Shown: piece after piece, positions 8,740-15,494 of the stretch
Numbering within the stretch: the stretch's first letter is position 1
How the letters are laid out: each line of letters starts with the position of its first letter
Assembly (NCBI RefSeq): GCF_000739915.1
Contig: NZ_BBJT01000023.1
Location: 1 to 59,118 of the forward strand
Reading direction: 5' to 3'
From: Paenibacillus chitinolyticus NBRC 15660
GTDB lineage: Bacteria; Bacillota; Bacilli; Paenibacillales; NBRC-103111
DNA length: 59,118 bases
The notes under the pieces: generated by a model
What the model was told of the DNA's origin: nothing
Seen by the model: only the letters and a program-made list of their open reading frames with translations
Databases searched by the model: none
Program-made: the position numbers and the translations under genes

Positions 8740-8905
8740 TGGACCTCTGTCAAGATAGCAGACACAAAATTTAATGATTTAACGTATTAAAGTAGTACTG
8801 GCATTCAAAATCAGATGGCGTGCTGTATCCGATTGATGAATGAATGCGTTCATGGTTGTAATGTCGAATACTATACATCTGGAGTTCTTCCTTTCTCTCT
8901 CTAGT
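8740..8905 (-). mobile_element. IS3-family transposase remnant
   Basis: The minus-strand frame ending at 8771-8773 reads RHYNHERIHSSIGYSTPSDF, which is the conserved C-terminal signature of IS3-family (rve) transposases, preceded by REKEELQMYSI-like residues. Everything upstream of about 8905 is missing. Sequence downstream of the stop to about 8740 may be the terminal inverted repeat. The remnant covers only the last 40 to 45 codons of a protein that is normally several hundred residues long. Confidence 0.8.
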
Positions 8906-9186
8906 GTGTGGTAGTGGCACTAAACACTTCGAGATTTGGGGAGGTACTCCTTTTTTTATGCCTTAAAATTTCAAGCCCAGTAAGGCTTTCGATTTATGAA
9001 ATTGATTCACTTACTAAAATAAATCGCTCTTTACTTGGTGAAGCCTATGCACAGCAAGTAGCAAGGGAGGCAATGGAAGATCACTCGTGACGAAAAGGAG
9101 AACGCCGTGACGGACTTAAGGTTTTATGCAACGCTGAAGCATGTATTTTCTAAAATATATGTCCTAATACTATCAGTAACGATAAC

Positions 9187-9216
9187 AAAAGACACCTGTG
9201 CTTCCGGGTGCCTTTT
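9187..9216 (-). terminator. Rho-independent terminator
   Basis: On the minus strand AAAAGGCACC pairs with GGTGTCTTTT (one G-U pair), ending in T's. It lies seven bases after the stop of the broken gene at 9223-9419. Confidence 0.7.
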
Positions 9217-9222
9217 ATCTGT

Positions 9223-9419
9223 TTAAAATAATTTCCCGATTTGAAATACATCTTTTCCTGTCGCTTCGACTGTCTGAGCCTCAATTCTTCTGTAAATTTT
9301 GTCTCCCACAAAACAAGGCTCATCCCCTGATTCAATTCTTCTTATAAATACAGCCTTTTCTTTAGAAGAATTTGCCCATTTGGAAATGATCTCAGATGCT
9401 TATTAGCAGTGCTATTCAT
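9223..9419 (-). pseudogene. Small frameshifted gene, unrecognised
   Basis: Beginning at the ATG complementary to 9417-9419 the frame reads MNSTANK and then goes out of register. The adjoining frame reads ASEIISKWANSSKEKAVFI, then RRIESGDEPCFVGDKIYRRI and on to a stop at 9223-9225, followed by a good terminator. One indel near 9395-9405 would restore a protein of about 65 residues. No family is recognised. It lies between the IS3 remnant and an intact orphan gene in cassette II. Confidence 0.45.
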
Positions 9420-9433
9420 GGAGTCTTTTTCTG

Positions 9434-9952
9434 TTACAAATTTTCCTGTTCTGATTTTGCTAGTCGCCATTCTCGAACAAAAATATCTGAACCTGTCATA
9501 AAAACATTATAAAATTGGTCTAAAAATTCTTCCGTCTCTTGAATAAATGGTTGTATAAATTCATAATCATTGACTTTATCATAATTAATTTTTATTGTAT
9601 CTTTCTTCTTAATTGTTGATTCATCAAAGCTATTATACATTTGTGTCTTAAAATGTATAATTTTTTGCCCCGCAACTTCCTCAAGAAAGACAAATCCACC
9701 AATTGCAAAAGGTCTTCCACTTTCATGACAAGGATAACATTCGACCTCCGCTTCAACTCTCCATTGAGTGTCTTGTCCCCAAATATGTGTTTCAAGCAAA
9801 CATACAATATTATTCATCACATCAGTGTAATTTCTGTCAGAAATAGCTTTTTCTATATCTCTGCAAATTGCTGGCATTTTTTTACGTAAAAGTTCATTCA
9901 ACGAATTATATAAAATACTCTTTCTTACTTCTATTTTACTGTCTTGGTTCAT
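9434..9952 (-). CDS. Orphan protein of 172 residues, unrecognised
   Basis: The ATG at 9952 follows AGGGGTGAT at good spacing. The protein has a basic helical N-terminus (about 1-45), a segment with VECYPCHESGRPFAIGGFVF (two cysteines in CYPC near 75), then a beta-rich region and a helical tail. There is no signal peptide or membrane helix. It lies alone in cassette II, 15 bases from the broken gene at 9223-9419 and in the same direction, so the two may have been one operon. The family is not recognised. Confidence 0.65.
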   Translation of the reverse strand: MNQDSKIEVRKSILYNSLNELLRKKMPAICRDIEKAISDRNYTDVMNNIVCLLETHIWGQDTQWRVEAEVECYPCHESGRPFAIGGFVFLEEVAGQKIIHFKTQMYNSFDESTIKKKDTIKINYDKVNDYEFIQPFIQETEEFLDQFYNVFMTGSDIFVREWRLAKSEQENL

Positions 9953-10050
9953 TGTAATCTATCACCCCTAATTCTTCATTATAAATCATCGTATTTGAAG
10001 AATCTTTCATTTTTCCAAGCTTTTTTCTCCTGAATTATGGCAACCTTGAC

Positions 10051-10068
10051 GAATGTCATTTGACATTC
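10051..10068. repeat. Perfect inverted repeat, operator-like
   Basis: GAATGTCA-TT-TGACATTC is an 8-bp perfect inverted repeat with a 2-base centre, about 100 bases upstream of the gene starting at 9952. It could be a repressor-binding site for that gene; no regulator is encoded nearby. Confidence 0.4.
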
Positions 10069-10237
10069 AGAATTTATTTAAAAATGTTGTGTTGAAGGCT
10101 CTGCCTTAAAGCTGTTTTGTCACAGACGACTACTGATTATCAGAATCAGCAAACAAAGGCGCAAGTTTAGATTAATCTTAACATCACTACATGTGTATAC
10201 CGTTTACAGTGTCCACGCCATAATGGGGGCCACACTA

Positions 10238-10294
10238 AATTTTTCGCCGTCACTTATGATACGGTTCAGCTTAACGGGGCTAACGGCGAAAATT
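10238..10294. repeat. SCC-like att site C between two cassettes
   Basis: Bases 10238-10267 are identical to 12232-12261 (30 of 30), including the last six codons of rlmH. The core is flanked by opposed arms: AATTTTTCGCCGT (10238-10250) and ACGGCGAAAATT (10283-10294). This is what is expected where the left end of one cassette meets the right end of the next. Confidence 0.9.
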
Positions 10295-10326
10295 ACGAAA
10301 GGAGCAGCCGCGGCATGCTCCTTCGT
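10295..10326. other. Stem-loop next to cassette end
   Basis: ACGAA(A)GGAGC pairs with GCTCCTTCGT with one bulged A. It lies directly inside the left inverted repeat of cassette I, where copy B also has a stem. There is no T-run. Confidence 0.4.
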
Positions 10327-10408
10327 ACAGATTGAATCTATTATTTTTCGATAATTTGCCAGTTCAGTTTGGCAGATGTATCTGCTAATAATTGGAGGAG
10401 CCTGCGTT

Positions 10409-11110
10409 TTACCCCAACCATTCTTTAAATTCATGTACTCTCCATTCATTTTCTTTAATTAGTCTTTCATCCTCCAAGACAACTTCATGTGCGCGTCTGA
10501 TCATTTCCTGCCCTTCCAACTGAACACCTTCATATAAGTCGGTTAATACGCCATCACATAATAAAGCGAGCGAAGCCGCTGAATACCATCCTATTCTGAA
10601 TTCAAAACTATCCCGGGCACTAATTTTAAAAATAACTTCAGTGTCTGCCTCACTTAGCTTTTTCTCAATTGGGCTTAATTGTTTTTGTCCGCTGAACAAC
10701 TTTGTAAAAAGGGATTGCCTCTTAATCGATTCTTCAATACGATTAACGAACAATTCATAACCCGTTAGCAATTCGATATTATTCAAACTCCTGTTTGGAC
10801 AATCATAGGTAACTATCTTAAAAGGAAGGAATCCTGAATGATTATTGAATGAAAAATTCGGATATATATCTACATCCATATTAAATTTCCTTATTTCAGC
10901 TAACCATGCTGGTATAATTTTGTCATTTAACCCTTTTAGTTGAACAGATAGTTCGAAACCCATATATTTCCCCTTTCTTGGAAGAATAGCATTGCCAACG
11001 AATTTTCTGCCCTTTAACGGAACGAGGTCACAGATCATTACCGTAGTGCCCCATACAAAATAATCGTGGAGGACGCTGATCCAGTTCTCGTTGCTTTTAC
11101 TTACGTACAT
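10409..11110 (-). CDS. Cassette I orphan protein of 233 residues, unrecognised
   Basis: A soluble protein with a beta-rich N-terminal half (VMICDLVPLKGRKFVGNAIL, then KYMGFELSVQLKGLNDKI) and a helical C-terminal half. The middle contains FLPFKIVTYDCPNRSLNN and a QSLFTKLFSG helix; the end is HEFKEWLG. The start at 11110 has a weak ribosome site, and the next in-frame ATG would remove conserved-looking sequence. It reads away from rlmH and ends about 115 bases from the cassette end. It may be an immunity-type or housekeeping orphan; no motif allows a functional call. Confidence 0.65.
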   Translation of the reverse strand: MYVSKSNENWISVLHDYFVWGTTVMICDLVPLKGRKFVGNAILPRKGKYMGFELSVQLKGLNDKIIPAWLAEIRKFNMDVDIYPNFSFNNHSGFLPFKIVTYDCPNRSLNNIELLTGYELFVNRIEESIKRQSLFTKLFSGQKQLSPIEKKLSEADTEVIFKISARDSFEFRIGWYSAASLALLCDGVLTDLYEGVQLEGQEMIRRAHEVVLEDERLIKENEWRVHEFKEWLG

Positions 11111-11392
11111 GACAACTTTTTGAGCTTCATAGATGGCCTAATCGCTTTCTTATGTATGTTTGTTATTTCCATTATAGTGATCGTTTGTCCTGAGTCTACC
11201 TACTTTTTACCTGATTTTTGGAAATGACCTTTGCAAGGGTAGTTTGGTCACGAAGTAAAGCCAGATGAATGTTCAACACGTCCTGCTTTCCAATCCTGAT
11301 TGATAACAAACTTGTTACGATTCAATGGAAGAACAATAATAGCGTGAATCCATTATAATAATGTTATGCCAGAACGAAGGGATATGATAATA
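11111..11392. promoter_or_regulatory. Divergent promoter region of cassette I
   Basis: The stretch separates two divergently transcribed genes and is AT-rich. On the plus strand a TATAAT-like box occurs at about 11353-11358, some 35 bases before the ATG at 11393; no strong -35 is seen. No coding sequence is visible. Confidence 0.35.
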
Positions 11393-12076
11393 ATGAAGAA
11401 ATACAAGATCGACAGTTTTACCCGCGCCAGTGAACCGATCCGGACTCCCATAACGAAATTCGGAGGACAGCCAGTGTGGCTAACAGAACCGCAATGGCCG
11501 CTTAGCAGCGGGTGGGACAAGCGCCCGATGATGTTTATCGGTCAGATAGAGCTGAACCCGCAACTTTTCCCCACTTCAAAAGTTCCTAAGCCCCTGATGG
11601 CCTATCTCTTTGTTACACATGCGCAAAATATGGAGGAAGGCTTCTTTGATCCTGATATTATCGACCCGGATGGTGGTGAAAATGCGATCATTATCCAGCC
11701 CGGAGGCGAGCCTCTGATCGATACAGCCCCATTGGCTAACGGACCAACGCTGTGGGATGACAATGGTGAATCTTATGAAGGCATCCCTCAGCTGCAAGAA
11801 GCCCAAGACCCCGAATTTCTCGATTCCGACTCCTACATCTTGCTCAGTAAGGATGAGCAGAAAGTCTATAGCGATGAAGTTGACGGCGATAAAATCGGGG
11901 GTGTGCCCTATTTTTTCCAAGGCGATGGCTGGCCGGATGATAGTAACTGGCGGTTGTTGCTGCAATTGCATGCGAATTTCAAGCCTTTCTGCTTGCTGGT
12001 GGGAGCCTCGCCAACGATTTTTGCTTTTGTGAATGAGGATCTGACGACCGGAAAGTTAGTTATTCAGGATTGTTAG
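11393..12076 (+). CDS. DUF1963 (YwqG-like) family protein
   Basis: About 227 residues. The N-terminal KFGGQPVWLTEPQWP followed by PMMFIGQIEL is the DUF1963 opening pattern (gly-gly-x-pro, trp-pro, then an f-l/i-x-q-i-d/e-l strand). Later blocks include LLSKDEQKVYSDEVDGDKIG and GGVPYFFQGDGWP, also typical of the family's second half. The start at 11393 (MKKYKID) is preferred because CGAAGGGA lies about ten bases upstream; a nearer ATG at 11384 is too close to it. The biochemical role of the family is unknown; members often occur as orphan genes in variable regions. It is the only plus-strand gene in cassette I. Confidence 0.65.
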   Translation: MKKYKIDSFTRASEPIRTPITKFGGQPVWLTEPQWPLSSGWDKRPMMFIGQIELNPQLFPTSKVPKPLMAYLFVTHAQNMEEGFFDPDIIDPDGGENAIIIQPGGEPLIDTAPLANGPTLWDDNGESYEGIPQLQEAQDPEFLDSDSYILLSKDEQKVYSDEVDGDKIGGVPYFFQGDGWPDDSNWRLLLQLHANFKPFCLLVGASPTIFAFVNEDLTTGKLVIQDC

Positions 12077-12247
12077 TGAGGAGCACTGCGATGTCATCGT
12101 AGACCTTTGGGAAGAAGCCATAGAGTTTGCCTTTCCAGATTCAAATGTAACCTGGATCAGTGTTGGAACTTGGTGACCATGCTGAATCTCCGCAACCATT
12201 TCTATAGGCTCTTCACCATCCTCTAAGACCCAATTTTTCGCCGTCAC
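12060..12247 (-). pseudogene. Decayed small gene abutting rlmH
   Basis: On the minus strand the sequence reads from inside the att repeat as NWVLEDGEEPIEMVAEIQHG, then HQVPTLIQVTFESGK. It continues in a second frame as GKLYGFFPKVYDDIAVLL to a stop at 12060-12062. A one- or two-base indel near 12145 separates the parts. It lies at the rlmH end of cassette I and overlaps the end of the DUF1963 gene. It is probably the 3' part of a former cassette gene. Confidence 0.35.
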
Positions 12248-12261
12248 TTATGATACGGTTC
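12232..12261. repeat. SCC-like att site D at the rlmH terminus
   Basis: It contains GAACCGTATCATAAGTGA read on the minus strand, encoding Glu-Pro-Tyr-His-Lys-stop of rlmH. It is followed outward by CGGCGAAAAATT, the right-end inverted repeat of cassette I. The same 30 bases recur at 10238-10267. SCC elements of staphylococci use the equivalent last codons of rlmH as attB. Confidence 0.88.
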
Positions 12262-12723
12262 CCCGCGGTTTATCTTAAACGCCCGATAAACCTGCTCCAC
12301 CAGCACCAGCCGCATCAACTGGTGCGGCAAGGTCATGCGCCCGAACGACAGCTTCGCGTCGGCGCGGCGCAGCACCTCGCTCGACAATCCGAGCGAGCCG
12401 CCGATGACGAAGGCCACCTGGCTGCGCCCATAGGTGGCCAACTTATCGAGCGAGCCCGCCAGCTGCTCGCTCGTCCACATCTCGCCGTCGATGGCCAGCG
12501 CCACGACGTAAGCGTCCGGGGCGAGCTTGGCCAGCAGCCGCTCGCCCTCTTTGGCCCGCACCTGCTGCTCCTCCGCAGGGCTCATGCTTTCCGGTGCCTT
12601 CTCGTCCGGCACCTCCACAAGCTGCACCTTGGCATACGGGCCAAGGCGCTTAACGTACTCGTCAATCCCGTTGACGAGGTATTTCTCTTTCAGTTTGCCG
12701 ACAGAGGCAATCGTGATGTGCAT
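12244..12723 (-). CDS. rlmH: 23S rRNA (pseudouridine1915-N3)-methyltransferase
   Basis: 159 residues, the usual size. RlmH methylates N3 of pseudouridine 1915 in helix 69 of 23S rRNA, using S-adenosylmethionine in the trefoil-knot (SPOUT) fold. Visible marks are [16 protein letters not shown], the [16 protein letters not shown] segment, the SAM-binding [10 protein letters not shown] loop and the conserved C-terminus [20 protein letters not shown] ending in GEPYHK. The ATG at 12723 is chosen because AAGGAGCG lies at proper spacing and the family starts here; ten extra upstream codons are open but unlikely. Its 3' end is the integration site for the cassette array. The C-terminal GEPYHK is intact, so insertion has not damaged the enzyme. 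Confidence 0.96.
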   Translation of the reverse strand: MHITIASVGKLKEKYLVNGIDEYVKRLGPYAKVQLVEVPDEKAPESMSPAEEQQVRAKEGERLLAKLAPDAYVVALAIDGEMWTSEQLAGSLDKLATYGRSQVAFVIGGSLGLSSEVLRRADAKLSFGRMTLPHQLMRLVLVEQVYRAFKINRGEPYHK

Positions 12724-12792
12724 AGCGAAGTCGCTCCTTTTTTTACCGATCATTGGCTTAATCTTCCCTTACTGTACCCCAAATCCCACCTA

Positions 12793-12824
12793 AATCCAAC
12801 CCGAATCCAACCCGAATCCAACCG
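12793..12824. repeat. Short tandem repeat, 11-bp unit, nearly three copies
   Basis: The unit AATCCAACCCG occurs at 12793, 12804 and 12815 (the last copy is one base short). It lies upstream of rlmH in non-coding sequence. Confidence 0.85.
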
Positions 12825-12895
12825 GTCCCATTCCGAAAAACACCCGTCCGGCCATTTCCCGTATTTTCACGCCGCCCGATCCGAAAAAAACACAC

Positions 12896-12923
12896 TTGAC
12901 GTTTCCCCCCAAGCAGGTATGAT
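12896..12923 (+). promoter_or_regulatory. Sigma-A promoter for gntK
   Basis: TTGACG and TATGAT are separated by 16 bases. It is the best match between rlmH and gntK. Confidence 0.65.
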
Positions 12924-13114
12924 GCCAGTAGGGGGTAATTTCCAGCAGGGCTCCTGCCGCGGAAAAACCCTCTTGGAGTGCGGTTTGCAGCCACCGAACA
13001 GAGAAAATAGAGCTGCATTTTCGAAAGTCTGCCCGATAAGCCTTATAATGAAGATAGAGATGCTGACCATTGAGGCAAGGAGATCGACCATACCGACGCA
13101 GAGGTGAACTAGAA

Positions 13115-14653
13115 TTGACCTATTTCATGGGACTTGACATTGGAACGACGAGCACGAAGACCATCATCACGAACGAAAAAGGAACCCTCCTCGGAGCCGG
13201 GGAAGCCGGATATCCGCTGGCCGTACCGCAGCCTTCCTGGGCGGAGCAGGATTCGGACCTGATGTTTGAAGCCGTGCTTCAATCCATCAAGGAAGCGATT
13301 CAGCGCGCAGGCATTGACGGCAAGCAGCTCGAAGCGATCGGCTTCAGCACGGCGATGCACAGCGTCATTCCGATGGACGCCGACGGACGTCCTCTGATGA
13401 ACAGCATCATTTGGGCGGATAACCGCAGTGTGGCCCAAGTACAGCGCCTGAAAGACGAGAATCTGAGCAGCATGCTTTATCATAAAACCGGCATCCCGAT
13501 CCATCCGATGACCCCGCTTCCGAAGATCATGTGGCTGAAGGAAGAGCGTCCGGATATTTTCGAGAAAGCCGTTAAATACATATCGATCAAGGAATATGTT
13601 CTCTACAAATTTTTCGGCCGCTACGTGGTCGATCATTCGGTCGCAGGCGGCACCTGCCTCTTCAACCTGAACACCCTGAGCTGGGACCCGGACGCTCTGC
13701 GCATCGCCGGTATTCGCGAGGATCAGCTCAGCGAGCTGGTTCCGACCACCCACATCATGCGCGGCATGAACCGGGAGTTCGCCGACCTGCTCGGCCTTGA
13801 TCCCGAGGTGGCTTTCGTCATCGGCGCGGCCGACGGAGCGCTTGCCAACCTGGGCGTCGGTGCGGTTGAGCCCGGCGTTGTCGCGCTCACGATCGGGACA
13901 AGCGGCGCCGTCCGCACCGTCGTGCCCAAGCCAATGACCGATTCCAAGGAGCGCACGTTCTGCTACGCGCTCACGGAGAATCACTGGGTCATCGGCGGGG
14001 CCACAAGCAACGGCGGCCTTATGCTCCGCTGGTTCCGCGACGAGTTCTCTTGGCCGGAGGTCGAGGAAGCGCGTCGTACGGGCCGCGACCCGTACGACGT
14101 CATGATCGCGGCGGCCAAGGAAGTCGCACCGGGCTCCGAAGGCCTGCTCTTCCTGCCGTTCCTGTCCGGCGAAAGAGCGCCGTACTGGAACGCGGACGCG
14201 CGCGGCAGCTTCTTCGGCATCGGCCTGCACCATAAGCGGCCGCACTTTATCCGCGCCGTGCTCGAAGGCATCCTCTTCGCCGTCTACGGCATCGGCATCG
14301 CCCTGCGCGACCTGGCCGGTCCGGCGACGGAAATCCGGGCGTCCGGCGGCTTCGCCCGCTCCCCGGAATGGCGCCAGATCATGTCCGACATGTTCGGCTA
14401 CCCGGTTCACATTCCGAAGAGCCATGAAAGCTCCAGCTTCGGCGCCGTCGTGCTCGCTATGTACGCCGTAGGCGCGCTGGAGCGTCTGGAGGACGTGAAC
14501 AAGCTCATCCCGATTACCGAGCGCCAGGAGCCGAACATCGAGATTTCGCCTACGTACATCGAGCTCTACTATCTCTATGACCGCGTCTACCGCAAGCTGG
14601 AGCAGGAGTTTTCGATTATCGCGGAGTACCAGCGCCGCACGACCACCAAGTAA
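13115..14653 (+). CDS. gntK: Gluconokinase (FGGY family)
   Basis: About 512 residues. It phosphorylates D-gluconate to 6-phosphogluconate, feeding the pentose phosphate pathway. The N-terminus MGLDIGTTSTKTII is the phosphate-binding loop of the FGGY kinase fold; GFSTAMHSVIPMD, GGATSNGGLMLRWF, LLFLPFLSGERAPYWNADAR and GGFARSPEWRQIMSDMFG are family blocks. The start is taken as TTG at 13115 because GAGGTGA sits seven bases before it; an ATG at 13127 is the alternative. The gene is alone: the gntR, gntP and gnd genes that often accompany it are absent. It occupies a position between rlmH and the htrA-like gene that is empty in many relatives. Xylulokinase-type specificity is less likely but cannot be excluded. 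Confidence 0.85.
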   Translation: MTYFMGLDIGTTSTKTIITNEKGTLLGAGEAGYPLAVPQPSWAEQDSDLMFEAVLQSIKEAIQRAGIDGKQLEAIGFSTAMHSVIPMDADGRPLMNSIIWADNRSVAQVQRLKDENLSSMLYHKTGIPIHPMTPLPKIMWLKEERPDIFEKAVKYISIKEYVLYKFFGRYVVDHSVAGGTCLFNLNTLSWDPDALRIAGIREDQLSELVPTTHIMRGMNREFADLLGLDPEVAFVIGAADGALANLGVGAVEPGVVALTIGTSGAVRTVVPKPMTDSKERTFCYALTENHWVIGGATSNGGLMLRWFRDEFSWPEVEEARRTGRDPYDVMIAAAKEVAPGSEGLLFLPFLSGERAPYWNADARGSFFGIGLHHKRPHFIRAVLEGILFAVYGIGIALRDLAGPATEIRASGGFARSPEWRQIMSDMFGYPVHIPKSHESSSFGAVVLAMYAVGALERLEDVNKLIPITERQEPNIEISPTYIELYYLYDRVYRKLEQEFSIIAEYQRRTTTK

Positions 14654-14685
14654 GCCATTACTCTAAAGGCTTCAAAAGAAACTAA

Positions 14686-14729
14686 AAGAGACCGTACAGG
14701 ACAATTTTCTTTTGTCTTTACGGTCTCTT
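14686..14729. terminator. Bidirectional terminator
   Basis: AAGAGACCGTA and TACGGTCTCTT form a perfect 11-bp stem between convergent gntK and the gene at 14736-15143. Confidence 0.85.
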
Positions 14730-14735
14730 GGTTTA

Positions 14736-15143
14736 TTAAACGGGCTTTTTTATTAATACCTTCCACTTGCTGTCCACCTTTACAACCGTAATCCTGCTTT
14801 CTTCCTGACTAGCCTCCTTCATGATAAGAACTCTCATTTCATACCTACCGGGTTCTGACAAGAGAGCGTCTTTTATTTCAAAGTCTTTGATATCATTTGC
14901 CCAAATGTAATTTTTAAAGTCTGACCTTTCCTTAGGAGTAAGCGTCAAATCATAAACCACGTTCTCTTCAACCACCTCCGCATTATGTTTGATAACTGCC
15001 GTCAAATACCGATTTGCGCTTCGTTTTGCCTCAGTGGAAGCATCCTGCTTAAAAAATAAAATTCCCATCCCTAGAAGGACGAAAATAAAAAACGCAGTAG
15101 AAGGAACCATAATTGTTTTATAAGTTTCTAAGAAAGGTTTCAA
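14736..15143 (-). CDS. Membrane-anchored protein of unknown function
   Basis: 135 residues: a short cytoplasmic N-terminus, one membrane helix (about 13-31, MVPSTAFFIFVLLGMGILFF), then an extracytoplasmic domain of about 100 residues. That domain has a helix-strand pattern and ends VVKVDSKWKVLIKKPV, as in NTF2-like/DUF4878-type lipid-anchored domains. The start is TTG at 15143 after AAGGAGTG. It is monocistronic and convergent with gntK. No specific function can be given. Confidence 0.7.
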   Translation of the reverse strand: MKPFLETYKTIMVPSTAFFIFVLLGMGILFFKQDASTEAKRSANRYLTAVIKHNAEVVEENVVYDLTLTPKERSDFKNYIWANDIKDFEIKDALLSEPGRYEMRVLIMKEASQEESRITVVKVDSKWKVLIKKPV

Positions 15144-15243
15144 CCCAACACTCCTTCAACAAGAAATTTTTTCCATTTACTATATTAATGGAAGCCGAAA
15201 GTTTTCTCAAATTACATCGCTATATTTTACACTCCCCCACACC

Positions 15244-15300
15244 AAAAAGGCCTCTGCGCCAAGCTCGCTTCCAGCGAACCTTGTGCAGAGGCCTCTTTTT
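15244..15300. terminator. Terminator of the htrA-like/CxxH unit
   Basis: AAAAAGGCCTCTGC and GCAGAGGCCTCTTTTT form a long stem flanked by A- and T-runs, eight bases after the CxxH gene stop. Confidence 0.85.
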
Positions 15301-15307
15301 CAACTCG

Positions 15308-15475
15308 TCAAACGACCAGATACTGCGGTTTCTCCTTGCAGTGCTCGCAATGAGCGGGAGGCTCCCACTCGGCGAACTTCACTTTGCCCAAATCCACGAT
15401 GTCCGGTGCGTCCTCGTATTCGTCCACGAATACATCAATGGCCAGCTCCAGGTGCTCTTTACAGACGGAATACAT
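15308..15475 (-). CDS. CxxH/CxxC protein (YyzF-like)
   Basis: 55 residues starting MYSVCKEHLELAIDVFVDE and ending with AHCEHCKEKPQYLVV. The N-terminal CxxH (Cys-Lys-Glu-His) and C-terminal CxxC (Cys-Glu-His-Cys) define this small conserved Bacillota family, probably a metal-binding knuckle. The ATG at 15475 fits the family length and follows GGGG at good spacing. A longer open frame to 15517 would overlap the protease gene. It follows the htrA-like gene by 19 bases on the same strand, the usual neighbourhood for this family. Confidence 0.85.
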   Translation of the reverse strand: MYSVCKEHLELAIDVFVDEYEDAPDIVDLGKVKFAEWEPPAHCEHCKEKPQYLVV

Positions 15476-15494
15476 TGCTCGGCCCCTTCTTCCC

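Larger units (their letters stand above)
7132..10267. mobile_element. SCC-like cassette II (about 3.1 kb, no recombinase)
   Basis: It is bounded by att copies B and C. Its ends carry opposed repeats: CGGCGAAAAA at 7166-7175 and AATTTTTCGCCG at 10238-10249. It carries intact genes at 7474-7854, 8305-8688 and 9434-9952, all pointing away from rlmH, plus a frameshifted gene and IS remnants. No ccr-type serine recombinase is present. By analogy with ccr-negative pseudo-SCC elements it would need a recombinase in trans. The call is inference from repeat architecture and target site. Confidence 0.65.
9953..10408. other. Gene-free stretch between cassettes
   Basis: It holds an 18-bp palindrome-like operator sequence, att copy C and a hairpin, each listed separately. 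No coding sequence is supported. The open frame across 10204-10449 is created by the att repeat itself. Confidence 0.6.
10250..12246. mobile_element. SCC-like cassette I (about 2.0 kb, no recombinase)
   Basis: It is bounded by the rlmH-borne site D and site C, with inverted ends ACGGCGAAAATT (10283-10294) and AATTTTTCGCCGT (12232-12244). It carries two intact genes in opposite orientation (10409-11110 and 11393-12076) and a decayed gene at its rlmH end. No recombinase gene is present. The identical 30-bp ends suggest a recent insertion compared with sites A and B. Confidence 0.7.
12724..13114. other. Divergent intergenic region rlmH–gntK
   Basis: It contains an 11-bp tandem repeat and a clear sigma-A promoter toward gntK, listed separately. 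The 190-base leader between promoter and gntK start contains GC-rich pairings (for example AGCAGG with CCTGC near 12945) that might be regulatory. No gene is seen. Confidence 0.6.

Noticed and set aside
8908-9090. Plus-strand 60-codon frame
   Set aside because: No ribosome site, no family, and it starts in IS debris; probably chance or a remnant.
12793-12824. Tandem 11-bp repeat as a CRISPR or iteron array
   Set aside because: Units abut without spacers and there are fewer than three full copies; no cas or rep gene is nearby.
13109-14425. Long minus-strand frame opposite gntK
   Set aside because: Antisense to a recognised kinase with no protein family features.
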